49,105 bases of DNA from Bacteroidales bacterium (GTDB lineage Bacteria; Bacteroidota; Bacteroidia; Bacteroidales; F082). Below the pieces are notes generated by a model. It worked only from the letters and a program-made list of their open reading frames with translations. It ran no database searches and had not been told where the DNA came from. A program made the translations under genes and the position numbers. Shown one piece after another: positions 8,599 through 17,877 of this stretch (its first letter is position 1; each line of letters opens with the position of its first letter). The DNA lies in the NCBI GenBank assembly GCA_017539045.1, contig JAFYHS010000013.1:1-49105 (forward strand). Direction: 5' to 3'.

Positions 8599-11256
8599 TT
8601 ATTGTTTGGATTCGTTGATGAATGTCTTGTATTCCTCCAGATCCTTAGCTTGATAGAAGATGGGATAGTTCTTGCTTGAGATGGGGATGGCGGTATATTT
8701 CGACTTGTCGATGCCACCAAAGACATAGTCGCCTATGAACATGGAGGAGATGTAATCGGCGGCTTTGCTTTCGCTATCGAAGTTGCCGATGGTGATGATG
8801 CTGTGGTCGTCGTCGAGGACGACATTCTTTAGGTTGAAAGTGCGCGTACGGTGTTCCTTCTTGTTGAAGTCGCTGATACGCACCATGAGCGGGTCGACGC
8901 GGACCGACTTCGAATCGCAGACGATCATGACGAAATGCTCGGAATTGGGTTGGTAGACGTAGGGCGAGGCCTTCTTCACCTCGGGCTGGTCGCCACCCTC
9001 CTTGTTATTGATATCGGTCAGCACGAGGCCGAGATGGTATTCTTCGTTGATGTTCTGCAGCACCTCGAGGGCATAGGGCGTGATGCTGCTCTGAGGATAG
9101 GTACGCACCAGGTCATACAGGGCAAAGGCCATGGTGTCGATAGCGACGAGACGGCCTTGGGCCACGGCATGGAGGAAGGCGAAGCGCGGCATGAAAGCCG
9201 TGTCGGACTCATAGAGGCGCATGGCACGTTCGGTGTTCATCTTCACACGATAGAACTGTCCCTGCTCAAAGGCATCGTAGGTCTTGCTATAGAAGTCGGA
9301 GGCTTCTCTCTCCTGTGCCTGCAGCTTTTCGAAATAGGTCGGGTCGTTGATAAACTCGGCATAGCTCGAAGTGGGATATTTATCGAAGATCTTGCCTTTG
9401 TAGAACAGCGACTGTTCCTCATGGTTAAGGTCTTTGTGCATCTTATAGAGGGCATACCAAGTCGGGAGTTCCTTCTTGTTGCCAGGATAGCGGCTGTCGA
9501 GGCGTTCATACGATTCGATGGAACGCGGCAAGTCGGAGAGGCGGTCCATATACAGGAAGCCAAGATGATAAAGGCCGTCGGCGATGAGTGAGTCGCAGAT
9601 CTCCTTCTCTTCCATGGTGAAAGGCAAGTCTTGCAGGTAATAACCGCGGTCGTGATTAGTGTATGTAGCGTTGATTGAATCCTGCTTGGCCTTGGCGTTT
9701 TTGGCTTCGGTGAGGCCCTCGTCGCCTGTATTGTTAAGGCTACGTTTGTCGCTGATGCGCCAGTTGTCCTCCAGCTTACGCATACCCCACTTTTTGGTGA
9801 ACTCCGTGATGCCTCTCGACACTGAGCTGGGGTTGTAGAAATACCACGAGGCTCCCGTCGAATTGGTCGGTTCGGAGGTCTTCGGGACGTCGCCACCCAC
9901 GGTAGAACCCATGAGGGCGAGCTGTTCCTCATACTCGCGTTGTTCCTTTTCAATCTGTTCCTGTTCGATGACGCGGGCGATGATCTTATCGATGAGGATA
10001 TTGCGCGACACCGAGTCCATGGCGGCCACACGTAACAGGCTGTCCTGGTCGCGCACGACGGTGGCATACATCACCAGCTCGTTCAAAGTCTGGGAGATGT
10101 TCATGATGCTGTCGTAGCCTTCAAATTCGCGGTCCATGCTAGTGACAGCGGTATCGTAGTAGGCCTGTGCCAACTCGTATTCGTTACGGTCGAAGAGCAT
10201 GGTTGCGGCCTTGAGCGACGAGTAGGCACGTTGTATCCTGTTGTCCTTATAGGCGGCTACCGACTTACGGAGGTAGTTGATGGCTTTGGCTTCGTCGCCT
10301 TCGCGGAGTGCGAGTTCTGCCATGGCGTAATAGATGCGGTCGCAGTATTCCTCGTTGTTGGGGTCGCGCAGCATCTTGTTCATCATCTTATAGAGCTCTT
10401 TGGCGTTGCTTGACGTGCCGACCTTGGCCATGTTCATCTTCGACTCGAAGACCATCTCGTATTCGGGGTTGCGCTTGATGACTTTCTTGAACTGGGCCGT
10501 GGCACGGTTAGCGTCGCCTTGCAGCATGTAGATCTGACCCAGAATGAACATCGCACGGGTACGAAGGTCACGGTCTCTGTTGAGCAGGATGCCGTTCTTC
10601 AGGTATTTCACCGCAGGGTTGTAGTCCTTGGTGGCGATATAGTAGTCGGCGATGGTGAAGTCGACATTACGCATCAGCTCCTTGGGCAGCTTATTGACGC
10701 CCGAGGTCTTGGCCAGCAGCTGTTCGATGGTGGCAACGGCCTTGGGGTATTCTTCGGTCTGGATGTAGGTCTTGATCAGCCACATGTTGGCCACATAGGC
10801 GATGTCGTTGTAGTTGTATTCGGTGGCCACGAAGTCGAAGGTGCGTTTGGCCGGGATATAATCGTGCTTATAGAAATGTGCCTTACCCATGACGAGATAG
10901 GCGTCGTCGATCCACTTCACGCGTTCGCGGCTTCCAAACTTCATGGAGTGTTTCTGCACACAGATGGAGGTCTTCTCGAGGGCGCGGTCCATGGTGGAGT
11001 TCATCGTCATGCCATCTTGTTGCGAGCCGTAGTTGTAGACACGCAGCACCTTGGTATAGTCGTCCTTGACGGTGCTACGCAGTTGCTTGTCGCCGTCCTG
11101 AAGGCTCTTCTCACCGTTCCAATAGATGTTGTAATGGCTGGTCAGGTTATGGTACATGCGACGGGTGATTGTGTTCTTCTTGGTGGAGCAGCCGCTCAGA
11201 AGCAGCAGTCCCAGGACACAGCCCATCATCACGATTATGTTGGTTTTTCTTTGCAC
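8599..11256 (-). CDS. sprE: T9SS accessory lipoprotein SprE/PorW family
   Basis: 885 residues. Signal peptide with lipobox (CVLGLLLLSGCSTKKN) predicts a lipoprotein. The mature N-terminus (MYHNLTSHYNIYWNGEKSL) is the conserved opening of SprE (Flavobacterium) / PorW (Porphyromonas), which are needed for type IX secretion and gliding. Several TPR-like helical repeats span ~100-400 (for example RTRAMFILGQIYMLQGDANRATAQFKK is one) and again ~550-650 (YHLGFLYMDRLSDLPRSIESYE region). The start is GTG at 11256; the downstream ATG at residue 10 would remove the basic n-region of the signal, so GTG is preferred. First gene of the block ending with the S41 protease. Confidence 0.87.
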   Translation of the reverse strand: MQRKTNIIVMMGCVLGLLLLSGCSTKKNTITRRMYHNLTSHYNIYWNGEKSLQDGDKQLRSTVKDDYTKVLRVYNYGSQQDGMTMNSTMDRALEKTSICVQKHSMKFGSRERVKWIDDAYLVMGKAHFYKHDYIPAKRTFDFVATEYNYNDIAYVANMWLIKTYIQTEEYPKAVATIEQLLAKTSGVNKLPKELMRNVDFTIADYYIATKDYNPAVKYLKNGILLNRDRDLRTRAMFILGQIYMLQGDANRATAQFKKVIKRNPEYEMVFESKMNMAKVGTSSNAKELYKMMNKMLRDPNNEEYCDRIYYAMAELALREGDEAKAINYLRKSVAAYKDNRIQRAYSSLKAATMLFDRNEYELAQAYYDTAVTSMDREFEGYDSIMNISQTLNELVMYATVVRDQDSLLRVAAMDSVSRNILIDKIIARVIEQEQIEKEQREYEEQLALMGSTVGGDVPKTSEPTNSTGASWYFYNPSSVSRGITEFTKKWGMRKLEDNWRISDKRSLNNTGDEGLTEAKNAKAKQDSINATYTNHDRGYYLQDLPFTMEEKEICDSLIADGLYHLGFLYMDRLSDLPRSIESYERLDSRYPGNKKELPTWYALYKMHKDLNHEEQSLFYKGKIFDKYPTSSYAEFINDPTYFEKLQAQEREASDFYSKTYDAFEQGQFYRVKMNTERAMRLYESDTAFMPRFAFLHAVAQGRLVAIDTMAFALYDLVRTYPQSSITPYALEVLQNINEEYHLGLVLTDINNKEGGDQPEVKKASPYVYQPNSEHFVMIVCDSKSVRVDPLMVRISDFNKKEHRTRTFNLKNVVLDDDHSIITIGNFDSESKAADYISSMFIGDYVFGGIDKSKYTAIPISSKNYPIFYQAKDLEEYKTFINESKQ

Positions 11257-11321
11257 TTCGTTTTCGTTTAATATAACTATAACTCCATTTCCGCCCGATT
11301 ATTACAAGGGCAGAACGAAAA

Positions 11322-12518
11322 TCACTGACGCTGGCCGTACCAGACTTTGGCGTTTTGGAGGAGCACCGTGTCGTTGGGTTCCTCGATGGCCGACCTCATT
11401 TGGATGGCGACGCTGTCGGTCGAGGTCTTAAACTCCTCGAGAAGCAGGCGGTCGAAGTCGGCACGACGGCTGTCGGTGATGGCGAGTCCCTGGTCATGAA
11501 GCACGCCGAGGGCCTGACGTCTATATTCATCCATGGCGAGGAACTGTACGAGATTCTCCGCCTGGACGAGGCTGTCTTCGCTCCAATCCACGGCCAAAGG
11601 CTCGTCGATCGACTTCAGCGCATATTTCTTGCAGAGCTCAGGCAGTTGGGCCTGCATCTTCTCCACCTCACGGGCAAAGTCGACGGCCATGCGCTCGGCA
11701 CGCTCCTTCTCCACATTGGCCTTGATTTTGGGCACGTAGATGAAGGCAAGCGCTGCCAAGATGAGGGCCACTACCGCCAAGATGATGATCCTGACGATGG
11801 AATGGCTCTTGGTGATGGCAGAGCGCACGTCGGAGATGCTGTCGAAACGTTGTTCTCTCGAGAACTGCGTGCAGTGGGTGGCGGCAGCGCCAAACTGCTT
11901 GGAAATATTGCGTTCGCCGATGAACTCCATGATCTTACCCAAGGAATAGATGTCGGAACGCGAGTCGATGTCCTCACCCTTGATGATTTCGGGGGCGACA
12001 AACTCCATCTCCTTGATGAGTAGTTCGCGGTCGGCATCCTGTTTCGTCTCGGGGATGCCTATGTCGATGAGCTTGGTGCGGCTGTCGGCAGCTGTCACCA
12101 AGATGTTGTCGGGATTGAGGTTGCAATGCACGACGCCGTTGCGGTGCAGATAAGTCAAGCCATCGCACACCTCGATGAGGACGCTCTTCACCTGTTTCTC
12201 GGAGAGGGTGCCCACACGCACATGTTCGGCCAACGACTTGCCCTCGATGTATTCGAAGATGATGCAGTCGCCCAATCCTTCGATTTGGACGAAGTCCAAG
12301 GCCTTGCGGATATATTTGTTGTCGAGCATCGAGGTGGTCTCATACTCCTCTTTCAGTGAGGCACGACAAGCGGCATCGTTGGCCAGCTCCTGCTTCAACG
12401 TCTTGACAATGACTTTCTTACCGTTGTTTGTTGCCGTAAAAACGCGGCTGTTTCCATAGCGCGAGGCATGGAGAAGCCTAAGGTTAGTGTATTCGGTTGA
12501 ATAGTTGTTTTCTGACAT
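11322..12518 (-). CDS. Membrane-anchored Ser/Thr kinase-like protein, likely pseudokinase
   Basis: 398 residues from ATG at 12518. A protein-kinase fold covers ~1-220: the ATP-binding lysine (KVIVKTLK), an alpha-C glutamate (LKEEYETT), the hinge FEYIEGKSL and the APE-like VAPEIIKG. The catalytic loop reads VVHCNLNPDNIL, where the usual HRD aspartate is asparagine and the loop lysine is also asparagine; DFG is DIG. Catalysis is therefore doubtful, ATP binding possible. A membrane helix (IIILAVVALILAALAFIYV, ~residues 245-263) precedes a helical, probably periplasmic C-terminus. The start at 12518 fits the -7 box at 12540-12547; a TTG at 12542 would lie inside the promoter. It is 65 bases upstream of sprE. 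Confidence 0.82.
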   Translation of the reverse strand: MSENNYSTEYTNLRLLHASRYGNSRVFTATNNGKKVIVKTLKQELANDAACRASLKEEYETTSMLDNKYIRKALDFVQIEGLGDCIIFEYIEGKSLAEHVRVGTLSEKQVKSVLIEVCDGLTYLHRNGVVHCNLNPDNILVTAADSRTKLIDIGIPETKQDADRELLIKEMEFVAPEIIKGEDIDSRSDIYSLGKIMEFIGERNISKQFGAAATHCTQFSREQRFDSISDVRSAITKSHSIVRIIILAVVALILAALAFIYVPKIKANVEKERAERMAVDFAREVEKMQAQLPELCKKYALKSIDEPLAVDWSEDSLVQAENLVQFLAMDEYRRQALGVLHDQGLAITDSRRADFDRLLLEEFKTSTDSVAIQMRSAIEEPNDTVLLQNAKVWYGQRQ

Positions 12519-12539
12519 TCCTATTAATGTATTTGGGTG

Positions 12540-12547
12540 CAAAGATA
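12540..12547 (-). promoter_or_regulatory. -7 box TATCTTTG of the kinase-like gene
   Basis: TATCTTTG on the minus strand matches TAnnTTTG. It places the transcription start near 12533 and therefore rules out the TTG at 12542, deciding the ATG at 12518. Confidence 0.65.
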
Positions 12548-12641
12548 ACGCATTTTTCCAAACCTACGGTAAAAGTAATCGGGAAAGTGAAAAAAATCTT
12601 GTGGTGCACAAATAAAAACGTGACATTTTGGCAGAATTTTG

Positions 12642-12649
12642 TATTTTTG
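12642..12649 (+). promoter_or_regulatory. -7 box TATTTTTG of pheT operon
   Basis: TATTTTTG matches TAnnTTTG and lies 82 bases before the pheT ATG. A TTTG at 12627 is too close to be a standard -33 element. The pair with 12540-12547 makes this a divergent promoter region. Confidence 0.6.
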
Positions 12650-12731
12650 CCGTTTCGTAAAAGCGCAATTTAGGCAAACTGCGGAATATGGTTTGCGACA
12701 ATAGATTGAAAATTAAACAAATACAAATAAG

Positions 12732-15200
12732 ATGAAGATTTCTTATAACTGGTTGAAACAATACGTCAACTGCGATTATCCGGCCGAGAAAGTCAGCGAG
12801 CTGTTGACTTCAACGGGCCTTGAAGTGGAAGACCTCGAGCGTTTTGAGTCGGTGAAGGGCGCCCTGAAAGGCGTCGTCGTGGGCAAGGTACTCACCTGCA
12901 TCGACCACCCCAACTCCGACCACCTGCACATCACCACCGTCGACGTAGGCGGCGAGGAGCCCCTGCACATCGTTTGCGGCGCACCCAACGTTGCAGCTGG
13001 CCAAAAGGTGCTCGTGGCCACCATCAACACCGAACTCTGGATGGGCGACGAACACATCACCATCAAGAAAGGCAAGATCCGTGGCGAGGTCTCGGAAGGC
13101 ATGATTTGCGCCGAGGACGAACTGCAACTTGGCACCTCACACGAAGGCATCATGGTGCTGCCCGACGACTATGAAGTAGGCAAGCCTGCCTCGTTCTATT
13201 TCCCTGTGGAAGAGGACTATACCATCGAAATCGGCCTCACCGCCAACCGCAGCGACGCCACCTCGCACATCGGCTCGGCCCGCGACCTCGTGGCAGCCCT
13301 CAACCAGCGCGAGAACACCACGAAATATCACCTCATCCGTCCCTCAGTAGATGACTTCAAGGTGGAAAACCACGACAACGACATCGAAGTGGTCGTTGAA
13401 AACACCCAGGCCTGCCCGCGCTACTCGGGCGTGACCGTCAGCGGCGTGAAAGTCGGCGAGTCGCCAGCCTGGCTCAAGAACCGCCTTGCTGCCGTCGGCA
13501 TCCGCAGTATCAACAACATCGTCGACATCACCAACTACGTGTTGATGGAAGTCGGCCAGCCCATGCACGCCTTCGACGCCGACAAGATCACAGGCAAGAA
13601 GGTCGTGGTGAAATGCCTGCCCGAAGGCACGCCTTTCGTCACCCTCGACGGCGTAGAGCGTAAGCTCAACAGCCGTAACCTGATGATTTGCAACGCCGAA
13701 GAGCCTATGTGCATCGCCGGCGTGTTTGGCGGACAGAAGTCGGGCGTGACCATGGAGACCACCAATGTCTTCCTCGAAAGTGCTTACTTCAATCCCACCA
13801 GCATCCGTAAGACCTCCAAGTTCCACGGCCTGCAGACCGACGCCTCGTTCCGTTACGAGCGTGGTGCCGACCCCAACATCACCCTCTTCGCCCTGAAACG
13901 CGCCGCCTTATTAATTAAGGAGCTTGCTGGCGGAACGATTTCTTCCGAGATCAAGGACGTGAAGAATGGTGATTTCGCCCCTGCCCGCGTGGACCTGAAG
14001 TTCGACTACCTGAACAAAATGGCTGGCAAGGTCATCGACCCGACCCAAGCCATCAACATACTGAAGAGCCTTGAGTGCCAAGTCGTTGAGCAAGACGACA
14101 AGCACGTGGTCGTCGACGTGCACACCAGCAAGGTCGACGTGACCCGTCCCGCCGATGTGGTCGAGGAAATCCTCCGCATCTACGGCTACGACAACATCGA
14201 AATTCCGAGCCGTATCCACGCCTCTATCAGCCGCGCCACCAAGCCCGACGCCGACAAGATGCAGCAGAAGATCAGCGACATGCTTGTCGCCAACGGCTTC
14301 TACGAAATCATGAACAACTCGCTCACCAAGGCTGCCTACAGCGAGGCCTTCCCCGCTTTCGACCCTGCCCAGAACGTGAAGATCCTCAACCCGCTCAGCA
14401 GCGACCTCAACGTGATGCGCCAGACCCTGATGTGGGGCGGATTGGAGAGCATCGCCTTCAACCAAAACCGTAAGGTCAGCGACATGAAGTTCTTCGAGTT
14501 CGGCAGCGTCTATTTCTTCGACGCATCGAAAGTCGGTGACGAGACCAAGCCGCTCAAGCCCTATAACGAGCACACCTGCCTCGACCTCTTCCTCACTGGC
14601 AACAAGCAAGCCGAGCTGTGGAACGCCCCGAGCAAAGCCCTCGACTACTTCGACCTGAAGGAATACGTCATGGGCGTGCTCAACCACTTCAAGTTCGACT
14701 TCAAGGCCTTGGAAGCCAAGGAAGCCAACCTACCGCATTTCGACTATGCCACAACTTATTTCGTTGACGGCAAGGAGATTGTCACCCTCGGCAAGCTCAG
14801 CAAGAAGACCTTGAAACACTTCGACCTGAAGAAAGACGTCTATTACGCCACCTTCAACTGGACGCTGATGATGCAATGCCTGGCCAAGGCCAAGGAAGTG
14901 CACTTCGAGCCGCTGTCGAAGTTCCCCGCCGTGCGCCGCGACCTCGCCATGATCTTCGACAAGAACGTCACCTTCGACGAGGTGAAACGCGTCGCCATGG
15001 CCGCTGAGAACAAGATTCTGCAATCCATGAGCCTCTTCGACGTCTACGAAGGCGAGAAGATTCCAGAAGGCAAGAAACAGTATGCCATGAGCTTCGTCCT
15101 GATGTCGCCCACCACCACCCTCACCGACAAGGTGATTGAGAAGACGATGGGTAAGATTCAAGGCGCTATGGAGAAAGAACTTAATGCTGTTTTGAGATAA
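12732..15200 (+). CDS. pheT: Phenylalanyl-tRNA synthetase beta subunit
   Basis: 822 residues, the usual length for the long bacterial beta chain, which pairs with PheS (not in this window) to charge tRNA-Phe. The N-terminal tRNA-binding OB domain (~40-150) includes VVVGKVLTC and NVAAGQKVLVA. The B3/B4 editing region includes INNIVDITNYVLMEVGQPMH, and the C-terminal FDX-ACB domain includes EPLSKFPAVRRDLAMIF. The stop TAA shares its final base with the ATG of the next gene (TAATG), so the sigma-54-type regulator is translationally coupled. Confidence 0.97.
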   Translation: MKISYNWLKQYVNCDYPAEKVSELLTSTGLEVEDLERFESVKGALKGVVVGKVLTCIDHPNSDHLHITTVDVGGEEPLHIVCGAPNVAAGQKVLVATINTELWMGDEHITIKKGKIRGEVSEGMICAEDELQLGTSHEGIMVLPDDYEVGKPASFYFPVEEDYTIEIGLTANRSDATSHIGSARDLVAALNQRENTTKYHLIRPSVDDFKVENHDNDIEVVVENTQACPRYSGVTVSGVKVGESPAWLKNRLAAVGIRSINNIVDITNYVLMEVGQPMHAFDADKITGKKVVVKCLPEGTPFVTLDGVERKLNSRNLMICNAEEPMCIAGVFGGQKSGVTMETTNVFLESAYFNPTSIRKTSKFHGLQTDASFRYERGADPNITLFALKRAALLIKELAGGTISSEIKDVKNGDFAPARVDLKFDYLNKMAGKVIDPTQAINILKSLECQVVEQDDKHVVVDVHTSKVDVTRPADVVEEILRIYGYDNIEIPSRIHASISRATKPDADKMQQKISDMLVANGFYEIMNNSLTKAAYSEAFPAFDPAQNVKILNPLSSDLNVMRQTLMWGGLESIAFNQNRKVSDMKFFEFGSVYFFDASKVGDETKPLKPYNEHTCLDLFLTGNKQAELWNAPSKALDYFDLKEYVMGVLNHFKFDFKALEAKEANLPHFDYATTYFVDGKEIVTLGKLSKKTLKHFDLKKDVYYATFNWTLMMQCLAKAKEVHFEPLSKFPAVRRDLAMIFDKNVTFDEVKRVAMAAENKILQSMSLFDVYEGEKIPEGKKQYAMSFVLMSPTTTLTDKVIEKTMGKIQGAMEKELNAVLR

Positions 15201-16435
15201 TGGACGTACAAGCAATAAAACGGACCTTCGGCATCATCGGCACCGACCCTGAGTTGGACCGCGCCATCGGCATTGCGGCACAAGTGGCCGCCACCGACCT
15301 CACCGTGCTCATCACGGGCGAGAGCGGCACGGGTAAGGACGTGTTCCCGAAGATCATCCACCAGAACAGCGCCCGCAAACACGGTCCTTATTTCGCCGTG
15401 AACTGTGGCGCCATCCCTGAAGGCACCATCGACTCGGAGCTGTTCGGCCACGAGAAAGGCTCCTTCACCGGCGCCGTCAACGAGCGCAAAGGCTATTTCG
15501 AGATTGCCGACAAAGGCACCTTGTTTTTGGACGAGGTCGGCGAGCTACCCCTCCCCACCCAAGCAAGGCTTTTGCGTGTGCTCGAAAACGGCGAGTTCAT
15601 CCGTGTGGGTGGCTCCAAGGTGATGAAGACCAACGTCAGGATCGTGGCCGCCACCAACGCCGACCTGCCTTCGGCCATCGAAAGAGGTCGTTTCCGCGAG
15701 GATTTGTATTATAGGTTGAACACCATCCCGATCCATATCCCCGCCTTGCGGGAGAGGAAAGCCGACATTCCGCTTCTGTTCCGCAAATTCGCCTCCGACT
15801 TCGCCGAGCGCAACCACATCCCCGCCATCACGTTATCCCCGGACGCGATGAAGATGATGGAAAACTACAATTGGGCCGGCAACGTGCGTCAGCTGAAGAA
15901 CGTCACCGAACAGATCTCCATCATGGAGACCGAGCGCAACATCACAGCGGAGGCTTTGACCAAATACCTACCCAACCGTGTGCAAAGCACATTGCCTGTA
16001 TTGCTGTCGCACAGTGACACCATGGATAGCGTCAACGAACGCGACCTGCTCTACCGTGTGCTCTTCGACATGCAGAAAGACATCAGAGAACTGCGCGCCC
16101 AGGTCAACAACCTTAGCAACGGTCGCCCCATAGAGCAAAACTACGTGCAGAGCAGCCCCGTGACCCAAATTGGCGATACCGTGGTGACCCGCGTGAGCCA
16201 AAACGAGCCCGAAGAAGTCGAGCAAGAGTTTGCCGAGTTTGTCCCCGCCGAGGAGACACATTATGGCACATCGGCAGGCTCGACCGACAACCTCTCCTTG
16301 GAGCATCATGAGAGAGAGATGATCATCAAGGCATTGGAAGCCCATAGAGGCAAGCGCAAAGACGCCGCCAAGGCCTTGGGCATCAGCGAACGCACCTTGT
16401 ACAGGAAAATCAACGAATACGGCATCAATCTATGA
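15200..16435 (+). CDS. Sigma-54-dependent AAA+ activator without receiver domain
   Basis: 411 residues. The AAA+ activator domain begins almost at the N-terminus: Walker A GESGTGKD, the sigma-54 contact loop GSFTGA (consensus GAFTGA; the key threonine is kept), Walker B GTLFLDEVGEL and an arginine-rich RGRFREDLYYRLN segment. A low-complexity linker (~290-360) leads to a Fis-type helix-turn-helix at the C-terminus (RKDAAKALGISERTLYRKI). There is no response-receiver or sensor domain, so activity is probably set by partner proteins or expression. It overlaps pheT by one base and lptE by four (ATGA). This coupling to lptE and secG suggests an envelope-related regulon, by inference. Confidence 0.92.
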   Translation: MDVQAIKRTFGIIGTDPELDRAIGIAAQVAATDLTVLITGESGTGKDVFPKIIHQNSARKHGPYFAVNCGAIPEGTIDSELFGHEKGSFTGAVNERKGYFEIADKGTLFLDEVGELPLPTQARLLRVLENGEFIRVGGSKVMKTNVRIVAATNADLPSAIERGRFREDLYYRLNTIPIHIPALRERKADIPLLFRKFASDFAERNHIPAITLSPDAMKMMENYNWAGNVRQLKNVTEQISIMETERNITAEALTKYLPNRVQSTLPVLLSHSDTMDSVNERDLLYRVLFDMQKDIRELRAQVNNLSNGRPIEQNYVQSSPVTQIGDTVVTRVSQNEPEEVEQEFAEFVPAEETHYGTSAGSTDNLSLEHHEREMIIKALEAHRGKRKDAAKALGISERTLYRKINEYGINL

Positions 16436-16938
16436 GGAGCAAGGCGAAGATAGCGGTTCTTGTTTTGGCATTGGCATTCATCTGCCATGGTTGCGGCATC
16501 TATTCCTTCTCGGGAGCTTCTATTCCTGCCGAGGCTAAGACCGTGTCGGTGGACTATTTCCCCAACCATGCCCAACTCGTCAACCCGTTGCTGAGCAACA
16601 ATCTCACCAACGCCTTACGCGATGCCATGACCAACCAAACCACCCTCGACATGGTGGAATCGGGCGGCGACCTTTCCTTCGAAGGTGAGATAACCGACTA
16701 TAAGACCATGCCCGTGGCCATCACAGGGCAGACCGCGGCCATGAACCGACTCACCATCACGGTGAGAGTCAGGTTCAGCAACCGCATCGACGACACCAAA
16801 GACTTCGAGCAGACATTCTCGCGCTACGAAGACTACCCCAGCGACCAGGACTTAAACTCGGTGCAGGAGTCGCTGACCGCAACGATAGTAGACCAATTGG
16901 TGGAAGACATTTTTAATAAGGCATTAGTAAACTGGTAA
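16432..16938 (+). CDS. lptE: LptE-like LPS-assembly lipoprotein
   Basis: 168 residues with a lipoprotein signal peptide (ALAFICHGCGIYSFSGAS). The mature start CGIYSFSGASIP is characteristic of the Bacteroidota LptE family. In the outer membrane LptE plugs the LptD barrel and helps insert lipopolysaccharide. Middle segments such as DLSFEGEITDYKTMPVAI and the alternating strands after it fit the two-layer alpha/beta fold. It overlaps the upstream regulator by ATGA. LptD is not in the window. Confidence 0.87.
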   Translation: MRSKAKIAVLVLALAFICHGCGIYSFSGASIPAEAKTVSVDYFPNHAQLVNPLLSNNLTNALRDAMTNQTTLDMVESGGDLSFEGEITDYKTMPVAITGQTAAMNRLTITVRVRFSNRIDDTKDFEQTFSRYEDYPSDQDLNSVQESLTATIVDQLVEDIFNKALVNW

Positions 16939-16940
16939 TT

Positions 16941-17020
16941 ATGAATGAGGAATGTGGAATGCTGAATACTGAATGAAGCAACACGTCAACTCTAAACTCT
17001 AAACCCTAAACCCTAAACTA
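16941..17020. repeat. Low-complexity direct repeats in lptE-TPR gap
   Basis: Two simple repeats fill the gap. The first is a loose array of GAATG-like units (ATGAATGAGGAATGTGGAAT and on). The second is CTAAACTCTAAACCCTAAAC repeating a 7-base unit (A/T-AACCCT), resembling telomere repeats by chance. No promoter box is evident. Confidence 0.6.
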
Positions 17021-17025
17021 AAAAA

Positions 17026-17859
17026 TTGGAGAGCAAGCAACTGATAGGATACATGACACGGCCCGAGCGGCTGAAAGGCGAGGCCGTGAAAGAGGTGGAA
17101 CAGCTGGTGGCAGAATATCCCTATTTCTCCATCGGACAAGTCCTGCTGGCCATCGCCTACCAGAACACCGACGACGGCCGTTACGAAAGCCAGCTGAGAC
17201 ATACGGCGGCCATCGTCCCCAATCGCGACAAGCTACGCCTGTTCACCCTAATAGCCCGTCACCGTTTGGAGAGCGAACCCGAAGTACCCGCCCTTCCCGA
17301 TGAACTGCCACAGGCCGAAAAACCCGTCTCTTCCGACAATGTCTTCACCTCTATTGAGGCTATCGATGCCAAGGAAGAACAAAACACCGGCGTCATCCGC
17401 GAGAAGGTGTTCATCATCCCCGAGATCGACCTCAGCGGTAGTCACGAGGAACTCTCCGCCGAGATGGCCTTACTCGAAGAAAAACGCAAGTCACTCGACG
17501 AGCTGAAAGCCATCATCGCCAACCGTTTGAAAGAGATTGAGGCCGAAAAACAGCGCAAGGAAACCGAAAAGCCTGCCACGAAGAAACTATCCCGCAAAGA
17601 ATTGATAGACAAGTTTATAACGGAAAACCCGAGCATCTCAAGGCCCAAAGCCGAGTTCTACAACCCTATCTCTGTGGCGCAAAACAGTATCATCGACCAA
17701 GAGAACATCGTGAGCGAAACCTTGGCCAAAATCTATGAGAAACAGGGGTATATTGAGAAGGCAATTTCAATTTATGAAAAATTAGGCTTGAAATATCCAA
17801 AAAAAAGTCGTTATTTTGCAGCCCAAATTGAACGCTTACAAGAAAGCAAAGAAAGTTGA
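17026..17859 (+). CDS. Conserved Bacteroidota protein with C-terminal TPR-like repeat
   Basis: 277 residues. The N-terminus (LIGYMTRPERLKGEAV then VAEYPYFSIGQVLLA) matches the opening of a family I recall in many Bacteroidota near secG, where the start lies 6-10 residues before the Y-x-x-x-P motif. That supports the TTG at 17026 over the ATG at 17053, which would remove it. Residues ~140-190 form a charged coiled coil (EEKRKSLDELKAIIANRLKE is part). The end (IYEKQGYIEKAISIYEKLG) is one TPR-like unit. No signal peptide, so cytoplasmic. Function unknown. It lies between lptE and secG, 18 bases from the latter. Confidence 0.75.
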   Translation: MESKQLIGYMTRPERLKGEAVKEVEQLVAEYPYFSIGQVLLAIAYQNTDDGRYESQLRHTAAIVPNRDKLRLFTLIARHRLESEPEVPALPDELPQAEKPVSSDNVFTSIEAIDAKEEQNTGVIREKVFIIPEIDLSGSHEELSAEMALLEEKRKSLDELKAIIANRLKEIEAEKQRKETEKPATKKLSRKELIDKFITENPSISRPKAEFYNPISVAQNSIIDQENIVSETLAKIYEKQGYIEKAISIYEKLGLKYPKKSRYFAAQIERLQESKES

Positions 17860-17877
17860 ACAATTAAATAATTAAAA

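Noticed and set aside
12719-12731. Possible CRISPR, rRNA or riboswitch features
   Set aside because: No repeat-spacer array, rRNA or recognisable riboswitch was seen anywhere in the window; short gaps hold only promoters, terminators and palindromes.
16985-17020. True telomere or linear-replicon end
   Set aside because: Only two to three AAACCCT units between ordinary core genes; a chance simple repeat.
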